DNA of 64,000 nucleotides, from assembly GCA_004335835.1 (NCBI GenBank), contig RWJK01001124.1, positions 39,242 through 103,241 on the forward strand. The letters are read 5' to 3'. The stretch's first letter is position 1; the number at the start of each line of letters is the position of its first letter. Shown piece after piece: positions 34,601 to 45,253 of the stretch. The notes beneath the pieces were generated by a model that saw nothing but the letters and a program-made list of their open reading frames with translations, ran no database searches and was not told where the DNA came from. Origin of the DNA: Scenedesmus sp. ARA3. Lineage: Eukaryota > Chlorophyta > Chlorophyceae > Sphaeropleales > Scenedesmaceae. The translations under genes were made by a program, and so were the position numbers.

Positions 34601-37275
34601 GCCACGTCGACATTTGTGGGGTCTGTGAACGGCCGCACAATGCTGTAACCTCCTTCAGGGCTGTAGCCCGATGGCAGCCGCGCGCTGTTGCAGGTGAACA
34701 GGTTTTCGTTCGGGCTGAACCCTTCGCTGCAGTACGCACGGCCGTAGAAGCATGCCATGCAGCGCTGCGCGCCCTCAAACCCTGCATAGCCGTACTGGCA
34801 GGGCCAACACGCCTTCTGACCCATCTGATCCTGGTACTGCCCAGTAGCACAAGCCTCACATAGTGTGGCGCCAGTCGTCGCATAGCTGCCGCGCAGGCAG
34901 GCAATGCACACGTCCGTCCCGGCATCGCCCGCTGCATTCACCGCGCCGAGCTTATACAGAAACCCGCCCGCGCCGCACGTGACGTACGTGTTTGGCGCGT
35001 CCACGGTGTACGCGTACGACACCGCCATGTTCGCAAAGCCTCCGGAATTCTTGCGCACTTTCACGTAGCCGCCGGCTGGCGCGATCGCGCAGACAAAATA
35101 ACCCGGCCGGCCGGGGATCTCGCGTGGCACGCGGCCTACCAGTGTTGCTGACTCAGCGTCAACGATGCCGTCCTGGGGGTTGCTGTCAAAGTCTGGCGCT
35201 GGGTTGATGTCCAGCAGCGGGCAGAAGTTGTTGGTGCTGCCTGCGAAGGCCTGGAAGTCTGGCATGGTGGGGCCGCCTTCTTTTTTGATGGCCTGCGGTT
35301 ACAGGGTTCAAGAGATTTCAAATGGGATGATGGGTGCTGGTACTGTGAAAGGTGCGATGCGTGCCCCATGTACACAGCATGAAATGGGACAAGGATACTA
35401 GGCAAGCCAGTTCGCTGGTCAGGCTGAAACATTGATTTAATTTCCCCACGTTGCCCTGCAGGTGCTGCGGTGGCTGCTGGCAGGCACTGTCACTGCTGAT
35501 GCTGATGAGTACTGTTGATGTGACCAGCAGTCGCTGATATATGGCCTCCGCTGCTGCTCGCATGCTAGAAACATCAGCGCTGTGTGCTGCTGCTGCTGGT
35601 GCTGGCTCAGCTGCTGACCCCACAGCTGCTGCCACGTTCACACTGTCTACTGCTGATGCCTAGCCTATCAATGAATGAATGAATGAGGTTACGCGTGGTG
35701 TGTTCACACTTAACACCCGCGTAAGTTAGGGAAGGGGACGTGTGTGGCGATGAGGATACCTCATGCGCCTTCACGCCTCCTACCATTAGCCTATCAGTTG
35801 TATCAGTTGCATTTGCTGTGCATCCGCCTGCAAGCATTTGGTGTGCTGTGCTGTGCTGTGCTGTGCTGTGCTGCGAGGTGCTGGCTCTCTCACCGTGTAT
35901 GACAGCTCATTGGCTGTGGTGCCCTGAGTCTTCCAGCCAATGGTGAGCCCAAACTGAGTGAACAGCACGGCTGTGAGCACTGTGGAGTCCACATTCAGTG
36001 TCTTTGAGATCAAGTTGGCAACGTCTGCAGACAGGTAAACCAAGGAAGTGACACAGCAGGACATAAACGGGTGACACATGCGCCTGATCAATTCAACCCA
36101 TGTAATGATTGCTCATGCCAGCATCAGCGCGGCTGATGCACAAAATGAGCTTGAACAGCTTGACGAGCACGTTTGGGTCGAAAAGTATGACAAGGCGTAG
36201 ACACGTCACAAAATATATGTAAAACGCTGATAATGCATGTGGGCGCTTGCCGCTTTCCTGTGCTTGTGTGGAGTGCCATGCGTATGTGCTGGTTAAGTGC
36301 ATACAGGCCAAGAACAGGCCATGGTCGGAATCGTGTTCAAAGAAGTTCAGATGCCTAAGCTGATGACGTGTGCTGCCAATGCTGCTGACATGCTCGAGCA
36401 AGACTGAAAGCGGCAGACATCAGAGCAGGCTTGGCATGTGCCGGCAATGCATAAGTGGAACTACTGGTATGACTGCGCTGCATGCTATTGCTGCAAAAAC
36501 TGCTGCTGCTGGCAATGTGTGTCAGGGTCATCTAGTGCTGCTGCTGCTGCTGCTGCCGCCTGGCCCGTGCGGCACTGCTGCTGCTGCTGCTGCTGCTGCT
36601 GCCGTCGCCGCACAGCTGCAACGGAAAGAGCCGCTGCCACTTGATGCCTGCCGCTGCCCCCTGCAATCAACCCACCTGATGCTAGAAGCCTGTTGCCCTT
36701 GACATACCCGGTGTACTGCGATGGGCAGCGCACTGGGTCCAGGTAATAGTACCCCAGCTTGTTTGTCACTGCATCATTGATTGCTGCAATGCTGTCTGTG
36801 GCCCGGGGGATCACTGGCTTCCCAGGCTCCGGTTCACCCACTTGTATGAGTGATATGAACGCATTGTTCGCAAACTTGGGCTTGATTGTGAGTCTACAAG
36901 CTGGTGTGAGGTCCAGGGTAAACTGGGGCAAGCAGACACCAATCTCGTGGTTTCTGCTGTTGCCATCTGCGTTGCTGAGCCCCGTGAGCACAAACTCGGC
37001 GCTAACTGCAGTTTGCAACAAGAATCGTGCGTCAGGCGTGCTACGGTCTGCTGCGGAAACGCGTACAGCCTGCAGCATAAGGCAATACGGCCTGCGAACT
37101 CCGACGACAGCCGCTAGTATCGCTCAAAACATGCTATATAGCTTATTGGTATATAGTTCAAGCTGTGTTACAAGTAATTACCTGGAAGACAGTTCCCGTC
37201 TGCCTCTGCTACCCGGCAAGCTACCAACAGGAGGCCCAGCGCTGCCAGCAAAGCTGGCCAGCTGCTAAGCCTCAT
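31631..37275 (-). CDS. Secreted cysteine-rich protein with GCC2/GCC3 (ephrin-receptor-like) repeats
   Basis: Eight exons: 37182-37275, 36676-37005, 35894-36024, 34425-35292, 33870-34033, 33089-33614, 32565-32793, 31631-32258. Phases match throughout, for 989 residues. The start MRLSSWPALLAALG gives a classical signal peptide ending near AEADG. Residues up to about 260 have few cysteines. From about 330 onward come repeated C-x2-C-xx-G-x-Y/F units (CEACATGQYQDQMGQKAC, CPAGTYGAIIGAKSSLGC, CPVGTYQDMDGQFDC, CPRGSFTEKPGAKGC and others), the GCC2/GCC3 pattern of roughly 48-residue paired motifs. No C-terminal membrane segment is present, so secretion to the wall or periplasm is inferred. A 5' fragment of exon 6 (FTGW.YLGGG) lies upstream at about 33705-33755. 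Confidence 0.85.
35841..35877. repeat. CTGTG pentanucleotide tract
   Basis: Six or seven GCTGT units in intron 3 of the cysteine-rich gene. Confidence 0.75.
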
Positions 37276-37954
37276 GAGGCTCGATATTCTATGCTATGAA
37301 GCTTCCAGTGCTGCGATGGTGTTATGGAGCTGCTGAATTAGTTGAGGGAAATGGGATGCTGGCCACTGTAGCCAGATGGGCGCGAGCCGGGCAAGCTATC
37401 AGTAGAAAAGAGACCGTACAGTGTTAATAGAGTGATATAGTCACAAAGTATTGACAGACGGTAGCTACACTAGCAGTAGCTATGTGTCAGGTTGCAACCG
37501 AAACATTGAAGAATGGATCGCATCGGCATCTTGCCATTTCAATGAGTGTTTTAGAGTATTATGCAAGCTCTGTGAGTTTCGATCGGTTCACACTCGCCGT
37601 AATCGAGCATGGTCACCTTCCCCGGTCAAAACTGCGTTTTTGCACACCAGCTGCGCAGGAGCAATTAGCTCAGCTGTTAAGCCAAAAAAGTATCTGAGTA
37701 CGTCATGAGAGATCAAGTAAGCCATAATTCCGTGGGGAGCGTGTCACACCACAGCAGTCCCCCCCCCCCNNNNNNNNNNNNNNNNNNNNNCACACACACA
37801 CACACTCCTACTCCTGCACAAGCTACAGCACGACAACCAGCAGCAGCCTGCAATCTGCCACTTGCGCCAATCCACGCAAGCACACACGAGCAATATATCA
37901 AGAAGCTTCTAGTGGCTGGCATGAGCCGTTACTCCTTGCAGCGGCTCACCGCTG
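37276..37954. other. Intergenic region containing an assembly gap
   Basis: Holds the presumed promoter of the cysteine-rich gene, a poly-C run entering 21 N at 37770-37790, and a (CA)n run after it. The true gap size is unknown, so sequence could be missing here. Confidence 0.9.
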
Positions 37955-40078
37955 TCATGCCCGCAGCAGCTGAGGGTACCTTCCAGCAAGCCAAGCCCAG
38001 GCCGCCTCCACCTCCTGTGGTATATCCACAGCGTCAATGAACCCTGAACCCCGCGGTCCATAGCCGCCAGGTGCATCTCTGAGCCTGGGGATCTCACCCA
38101 ACAGCAGACTCAGAAAGCGCTCCACACCCCACAACCCTTGGGCATCACTCAAGCTAGCAGCATCTAAACCTGGCTGGCCCTGTACTGCTGCTGCTACTGC
38201 TGTGGCCGCTAGGGCAGCGCCAACACCGCTGCCGCTGCTGCCGGCTTCAGCTGCGTGGGCAGCTGCTGCTGGCCGTTGCGTTGCTGCCCACTGCTGCAGC
38301 TGCTGCAGCGGCACGGGCGGCTCCATGCTAACTGACTCCGGCACAAACGCTAGCTCTGACGAGTCTGCACTCACACACAGCCGCGGCCGCAGCGGGCTGT
38401 AGCTCATGACCTCGCAGGGCTCCACGCCACGAGACCACCACTTTGTGAAGCTGGCATGCGTCCGCAGCTGCATTGTGGGATCCTGGGCAGCCACAATGAC
38501 GGCAGCAGCGCACAGAGCAGCGTGTGTTACCAACAGCGTGTCGAGACTGTTCTCTTGAGAACTTCACATCAAAGCCACTGTAGATGCACATGACTTTGGA
38601 TTTCATGTTGCTGTAGGACGTGCTTGCTGGTGCTCAGGTACTGCCGGTAGTGCGGCGTTTCAATGACGGCCTTGGCCACTCAACACTGCACACGTCGCAC
38701 TGCCAGTTCTGTTGTCAGCAGCTGCCGCCAGTGCAGCAGCTGCCTACAGCCAGCAGTCACATACTGCACCAGCAAGGTAGCCGTATGGCTACTGTGCTGC
38801 TCACCAGACATATCAACCGCCGCTCAGCAGTAGGTCAAATGAACCTCAACATCATCATGTTACCCAGTCAAACTAACCTGAATGACCAGCACCCGTTTGA
38901 CTGCCAAACCCAGCTTGTCAACCAGCTGCTTGGAGCAAGAGGCGTTGCCACCGCAGTGGCGCGAGTCCAGCTCCAGAGGCAGCTGCTGCTGTGGCTGCAC
39001 ACCCAGTGCAAGGAATAGGTCATGCAGCACTTCCGCCTCGTGCCTTGGTGCGGAAATGGAAGCAGGGAAGCACGGCACAGCATAGGACATCATATGTAGT
39101 ATCGCAAATGCTTGGAGACATGGTTGGAGACGGCATGATGTAACGGGCTGGTGGTTGCATACAAGCAGGCAGGAGCAGCATTGAAGGGAGCAGAGCAGGC
39201 ATGCTCAATACAAGTGCCACGCCTGTGAAATAACAACAAACAGAACATGTTTACCGCACTGCTTGTCCCACACACACACACACCTGCCCTCCGTGGTGTC
39301 AATCGAGTGCCACAATGGATGGCGTGACATGCTGTTGTACAAGTGGGCAGTGGAGTGGCCGTATCCACCGCTGATCAGCAAGCGTGGGATGCTGCCGCTC
39401 TGCAGTGCCCTCACAGCGACATACCTGCCTGGAGCAGCAGCCAATCACACAGCCGTGGTGATGCTCACATAAGCAGCATGTGCCTTGGCAGCAGCATGGA
39501 GATGGAAACTAGATGGGCGCAGGCAGGGCATCATATACTTGGCGACCGCAACATGCAAATGTGTGTGAGCTTTGACATGGAGACTTGCGCTTGAATCATT
39601 TTAGAGGGAGCACTGAGAGCCGACAGTTGCTTGGGAGGCGCTTTACTGCAGCGCATTGGAGGTGTTACAGGTGTGCTGCTGGCACGCTGGTTGCTGACAA
39701 CAGCTGTGCACCTATTGGGCTGGCCGTTGGTTGACAGTAAGATTAGTGCCAGATATAACATAGGGTAGGGAATTCCCTACCCTTTGGAGGGTGCAAGCTG
39801 TAGAACTTGGCAAGCAGGCATGACGTTGTTGCCATATGCGGGCCTTGCGGTGATCACAGAGAAACAGCCAGGGTGGCGATTGGGGGAGACACAACTCACG
39901 CTGTTGCCAAGACCGAGCTGCCACACACCACGCAGAGGTCTGCTTGCACTGCTGATACGTCGTGAATGTCTCTTCTGGCCAGAAAGGTGCTGAGCAGGTT
40001 GGCAGCCTCTGCATCTTTCCGCAGCAGCTCCCTGCACTGCTGCTGCCCAGGCTCGGCTGCTGTCACATTGGCTGCCAT
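37955..40078 (-). CDS. DUF218 (YdcF/SanA-like) domain protein
   Basis: Four exons, 39900-40078, 39284-39424, 38878-39043 and 37955-38482, join in matching phases to give 337 residues. DUF218 landmarks occur in order: [11 protein letters not shown] near residue 50; [18 protein letters not shown] (the P-x-LL-xSGG strand-loop) near 66-83; [15 protein letters not shown] and [14 protein letters not shown] (family E-x2-A, GV and E-x2-S-x2-T/C-x2-N elements) near 108-140; then [19 protein letters not shown] (the hydrophobic strand plus R-x3 helix). The first strand has CGSS where bacterial members have GGG. There is no signal peptide or membrane helix, unlike bacterial SanA/ElyC. About 120 extra C-terminal residues are Ala-rich and then charged. 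Function is unknown for the eukaryotic members. Confidence 0.72.
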
Positions 40079-40519
40079 ATGGTGGTGCTTTCACAGTATT
40101 TGTAGATCTCAACAGTGGTGCTAGTTGGTCGGGCTGGGTTACTGTTGTGTACCACTGCACTCAATCTTGAACATTGGGCGTGTGTACTGTCTCTGCTCCA
40201 ACCTCCACCTGGCTGGTGACGATGCTATACAATGTGATCAGCACGATGAACTTGCGCCTTTGTATAACAGAAACCTGGTTTTTGCGTCCGTAGCTTGTAC
40301 CACGACGTGCACGTGCAGAACATCCGTGTTTCCCACTAGGGTGCCATTTTGAACTGCCCAGTCGTCCTGTGATCGACATTATACTTATTTGTTTGTTGAC
40401 TGACATTTGCTCGCTTCAAGTACTTGAATAACACACAGCACTGATGCTGGCGTAGCAGTTGCTGTCCTGCTGTTGGAGGACATCTGTGTGCAAGCAAACG
40501 TCAGCAAATCGTGATTACA
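40079..40519. promoter_or_regulatory. Bidirectional intergenic/promoter region
   Basis: 441 bases separate the start codons of the divergently read DUF218 and 5-phosphatase genes, so both promoters must lie here or overlap the leaders. I saw no clear TATA box or named motif. Confidence 0.5.
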
Positions 40520-43500
40520 ATGAGCAACCCATTTGCTCAGGTGATTACTTTCCACCGAACCGACGTGTTTGAGCGCCCAAGTACTGCATGCAAAACGGTC
40601 ACCATCAGGGTCAATGCTGCAACGCTGCTGCACACTGCTGACCTGACTTTGCATCATCAAGCAAAATCAGCACCACTGGAAGCAGCATGGCTTCTTGTCA
40701 TAACAGCATTAAGTACGTTCGCATGCACCCTCAACTCACGTGCATGGGCAAGCATGGCGCCACAGCAGTGAACTGCCATTGCTGCTGCAGGACGCTTGGG
40801 ATCTGTTTGGTGAGCTGCCAGCAAGCAAGCCGCAACGACAGCAGCAGCAACAGCAGCAGCAGAGTGCAAGCACAGGGCTGAAGCCAGCACGTGTTGCACC
40901 GCCCCCACCGAGGCCTGCACCTGCTGCAACAGCTAACCCATTTGGCCAGCTGCCACCTACAAACACCAGCAGCAGCAAGCAGACATCAGCTGCAGATGAC
41001 GACCCATTTGGTCTGCTGAGTGCAACTACTGGAGGCAGCAGCAGCAGTAGCGCCCATGCGCCAGTGCAAGCAACAGCAGCACCGCCCAGCTATGATGACA
41101 TCTTTGGTGCAGCAGCAGCGCCAGCTGCCGCTGATGTGGCACCCCCACCACCTCCCAGCTACAACGCTGCGATGGACTTGCCGCCGCCACCAGCATACGA
41201 GGTAGCAGCTGTGCTGCCATCCGCACCTCCCAGCTATGAAGACGTCATGGGTATGGGAACACAGCAGCACGGCTTAGCTCCTGCAAGAGCAGCGCCGCCA
41301 GCGCCAGCTGTGCATGGCCCGCTGCATGCAGGAATGCCTGCAAGCAGGCAAGCTCCTGCAAGGCCAGCTCCCCTAGCCCCTGGAGCAGCAGCAGCAGCTG
41401 GTGCTGTTCCTGCAAGGCCAGCACCCCCAGCACCTGGTGCAGCAGCAGCAGCAGCTGGGCCTGTTCCTGCAAGAGCAGCACCGCAAGCCCCCCAGGCGGC
41501 ACGTGCAGCACCACCAGCGCCATCTGCAGCAGCAGCTGGAGTTACCAGCCGCAGCACAGCAGATGACGGTTTGGAATGGCTAGCTGGCGTGGGAGCGCCC
41601 GCAGCAGCTAGCAAAAATATGCAGCAGCTGCAGCAGCAGATGACAGCCGTGCACGTGTCGGCTGGCAGCATGAGCAGCAGCACCAGCAGCAGCAGCACGC
41701 TGAGCAGCAGCTACTTCAGCACTGGCAGCATAGGAGCAGCGCCCAGGGGAGGCATTTATAACAGCCAGCAGGTGAGGCTGTTGGCATCGCAGTTGAACTG
41801 TTGTCAGCTGCCTCCAGGTGCTAGCAACCTGCAACACTCTGCATGCCGCCGCACATGCTGCGGACAGAGAATGCATGTGTGGGCCCGTGGCGCTCACCCC
41901 AATGCAGCCAGCAGACAACCCTGCATACCTGCTTGCATTGCATGCCTCACCGGCTGTTAGCTTGCATCTTATCGCCCTGCCTGACCACTGCAACTTGTGT
42001 GCGGTACTTTGACTGTTCATTTTCACATCAGGCACAGCAGCGGGAGCTCAGCGCGCAGATCCGGCTGCCGCCGCTGAATCCCAAGACTGCCGCGCCCCTT
42101 AAAACCCTGGCGGCTGGCCTGGGCTGCTTGTTTGCCGGGCCTGTAGGTGACGGAGGGCAGCTGCTGCAGTGGAGCCCAAATGAGTCAGGATCAACGCTGC
42201 CGCCAGGTGCGATTAGCAAGGATAAGCAGGCAGTCAAACATAACGCCTGGCGCAGCAAACTCTGCCTTTGCTGAGGTGCAGCTACCATGTTTGTGGCGTA
42301 GACTGGTTCCGCACAAGGATGATGCATGCCCTGCAGCTCTGCGAGTCAACCTGTGCTGTTCATGTAACACGACCCTGTGCTCACCCACCCACCCTTGTGG
42401 CCGATCCTGTGGTTCGCAGGCGCCCACCCCTGTCCCAGTGGCGACCACGACTCAGCGGCATGCGCAGAGCTCACCCCCCGCAGCATCGAACCAGCCAAGG
42501 GCCGTGTCACAGCGCTGCTGCTGGCGCCTGGCCCTGGGATGCTGTGGGCTGGCTGCAGCGATGGTGTTGTGCACTGCTGGGGCCTGTGCAAGGATGGCAC
42601 GGGCACTGCTGCGCGCTGGCTGCACAGCTGGCAGGCGCATGGCGGCAAGAAGATCAAGGCGCTGGCGCTGTGCCCCACGGGGCGACTCTTCACAGGTGTG
42701 CGTCTGTTCACAAACTTGCACAATACGGATGTGCTGTGTGAGAGTGGTCTGTGGTGCGCTGCACTGTCAGCTGGCATACAATTGCCAAGGATGTTGTGCA
42801 TGGCATCAGCGCTGCAATCTGGTATGCAAGCCCCCGATAACCCAACCAGAGCCACAACTCCCAACATCCTGCTGCTTCCACTGCAACAAAAACATATGTA
42901 CAGGGTCTGCACATACACACGCACATCAGCTGCATGCATGCGCCTGCATGTTGCCACTGTACCAACTTGCGGCTGCGCTGCACCGCATGCTGCCGGCAGG
43001 CACCGCCACCGGCGCGCTGCGCATGTGGAGCTACGGCAGCCCTGCCTTTGCCGAGCAGGCGGCGCCGCGGCTGCTGCGGCAGCTGTGCAAGCTGGACGCG
43101 CGCTCCGGCGTGCAGCTGCCGCCGCACAGCAAGGTCATCGCGCTGGCAGTGAGTGCCGGCGGGCGCGTGCTGTGGAGCGCCGGCAAGAGCACCATCAGCC
43201 TGTGGAGCACACACAGTGAGTCCCCAGCTGCTGTGTACATGAATGCTGTCGGCGCTCAGCTACCAGCTTCAAGCAAGGCCAGTCAGGCAAACTGGTTCCT
43301 GCATCAGCAATCTGCATGTGCCGTCCAGCAGGGGCTTGCTGCCACTGCTCAAAGCTTGGCAATGCCTGCCTCTCATGCCGGGACAGTTGATGCTACCGAA
43401 GGTTGCGTAACACTCATTGGCTACCTCTGTTGTGTGTCCGCCAGACGGCGAGTGTTTAGGTACCATCAGCAGTGACAGCAGCGAGCAGCAGCAACAGCAG

Positions 43501-45214
43501 CAGTACGCGCAGCAGCAGTATGGCGGCTATGCTGCCATGGGTGGCATGCAGCAGTCGCCAGCAGACATCAACCCCAGGATAGGGCTGGATGCTGCTCGCC
43601 TGGCCGGCCAGTTTGAGCGGCCAAGTGCAGAGCTGGTGAGAGGGCTGTGTGCGCAATGCAGCAACAGCTTGTCGCTGCTGTCATTAGACCGCTTGGCGGC
43701 TGCTGCATGCAGCGTCACAGTAGCAGCAGCGCAGCATGTGGATACTGTGTGCTTTATGGACGGCATGGGGGGCCTGCTTGCAAGCTTGAATGGCCTTGCT
43801 CAGTATGTCTCGTGAGATATGGTGGCACGAAACGCACATGCCTGCATGCAGTAGCCGGTTGCCAGCTACGTGCAGATGCTCATGCATGCTCATGTAGTCT
43901 ACGTGTGCATGCTCACGTATTGCATGCTCGTGTATTGCATGCTCATGTATGCATGCTTGTGCGCCCTGCGACCCTGCTTGTGTTCCACGCCTGCAGCTGG
44001 CAGCAGACGATGAGGCTGTGGATGCTGAGAAGGACGCTGCAGCCATGCTCATCAACACAGGTGTCAAGGCCATGGGCAAGGTGCGCAACACGCATTGCTA
44101 TCATCATCAAACCACCGACCAAGCCACAGCAATATCTGTGTGCGCAACACACAGTAAGAACACAGCCCTCATGTGCTTGGCTGGGCATCAATGTGCGCAT
44201 CCAGCGTTGATGTTGCACGTGCTCTCTATGTCATCTGCATACACACGTAAGACAAACACCTTGCGTGTGCACACGTGTGTGGTGCGCAGGCCAGCAAGCT
44301 GCTGGGCAAGCTGGGCAAGAACCTACAGGAGAAGGCATCCAAGATGCTGGATGAGGGCAGGGCAGGCAGCACAGACCTTCGATATGACGGCAGTGCCACT
44401 TCAGCATACAGCAGCAGCAGTGTGTCCGCTGCCAGCTCCTACGCGCCTGGTGCAGCAGGAGCAGCAGCAGCACCCAAGTCTGCTGATGCCGCCAGCAAGG
44501 GTGACATCAAGAAGCTGGCAGCCGCTGCAGATGGCAGCATCTGGGTGGGCTACAAGCGCGGCGTGCTGGAGAAGTACTCCGAAGCAGGGCAGCTGCTCTG
44601 GAGCAGCACCACAGCAACAGCAGCAGCAGCAGCAGCAGCCGGTGTGTTCCGGCCAGCTGGCATCACTGCGCTCGCTGCAGTGGGCACCAGCGTGTGGGCG
44701 GGTGACAACCAGGGGCAGCTGTGGGTGCTGGATGCACGCAGTGCAGCGCTGCAGCGCAGCTGGAAAGGGCATGTGTTCCCTGTGCGCAGCATTGCTGCCG
44801 GCGGCCACCTGGTGTATAGCTTGGGCAAGGCTGGCAGCATCCGCGCGTGGCCGGCGCTGCCGCCGCCGCCAGCGCTGACGGCCGCATGGCAGCAGGACCT
44901 CGTGGAGTGCCTGAAGGAGCAGCAGTTGACGGTGAGCTGTTTGTTGATGGTTGGACAGTGCTGCGGTGACACATGTGAGAAGAACTGCAGAAGTGAAGGA
45001 CTACAAAAGTGAAGGTTGCTGCTGTACTGCTGCTGTGCTGGCAATATCAGGAGGCACTCCAATCCGAGGCTGATGCGGCAGGCATGCAGCCTGAACCCCA
45101 GCATCACCGCTGATCAGGCAGTGCTGGTGCTGCTGCTGGGTTTACCACAGCAACCCGTCACAGGGCCAGAGTACAGTCTTGACAACGTTGAGCTGCTGCT
45201 GCTGTGGCTGCTGT

Positions 45215-45253
<39 letters not shown>

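Noticed and set aside
42346..42957. 203-codon minus-strand open frame
   Set aside because: Antisense to 5-phosphatase exon 4, which is supported by WD40 motifs and exact splice phases.
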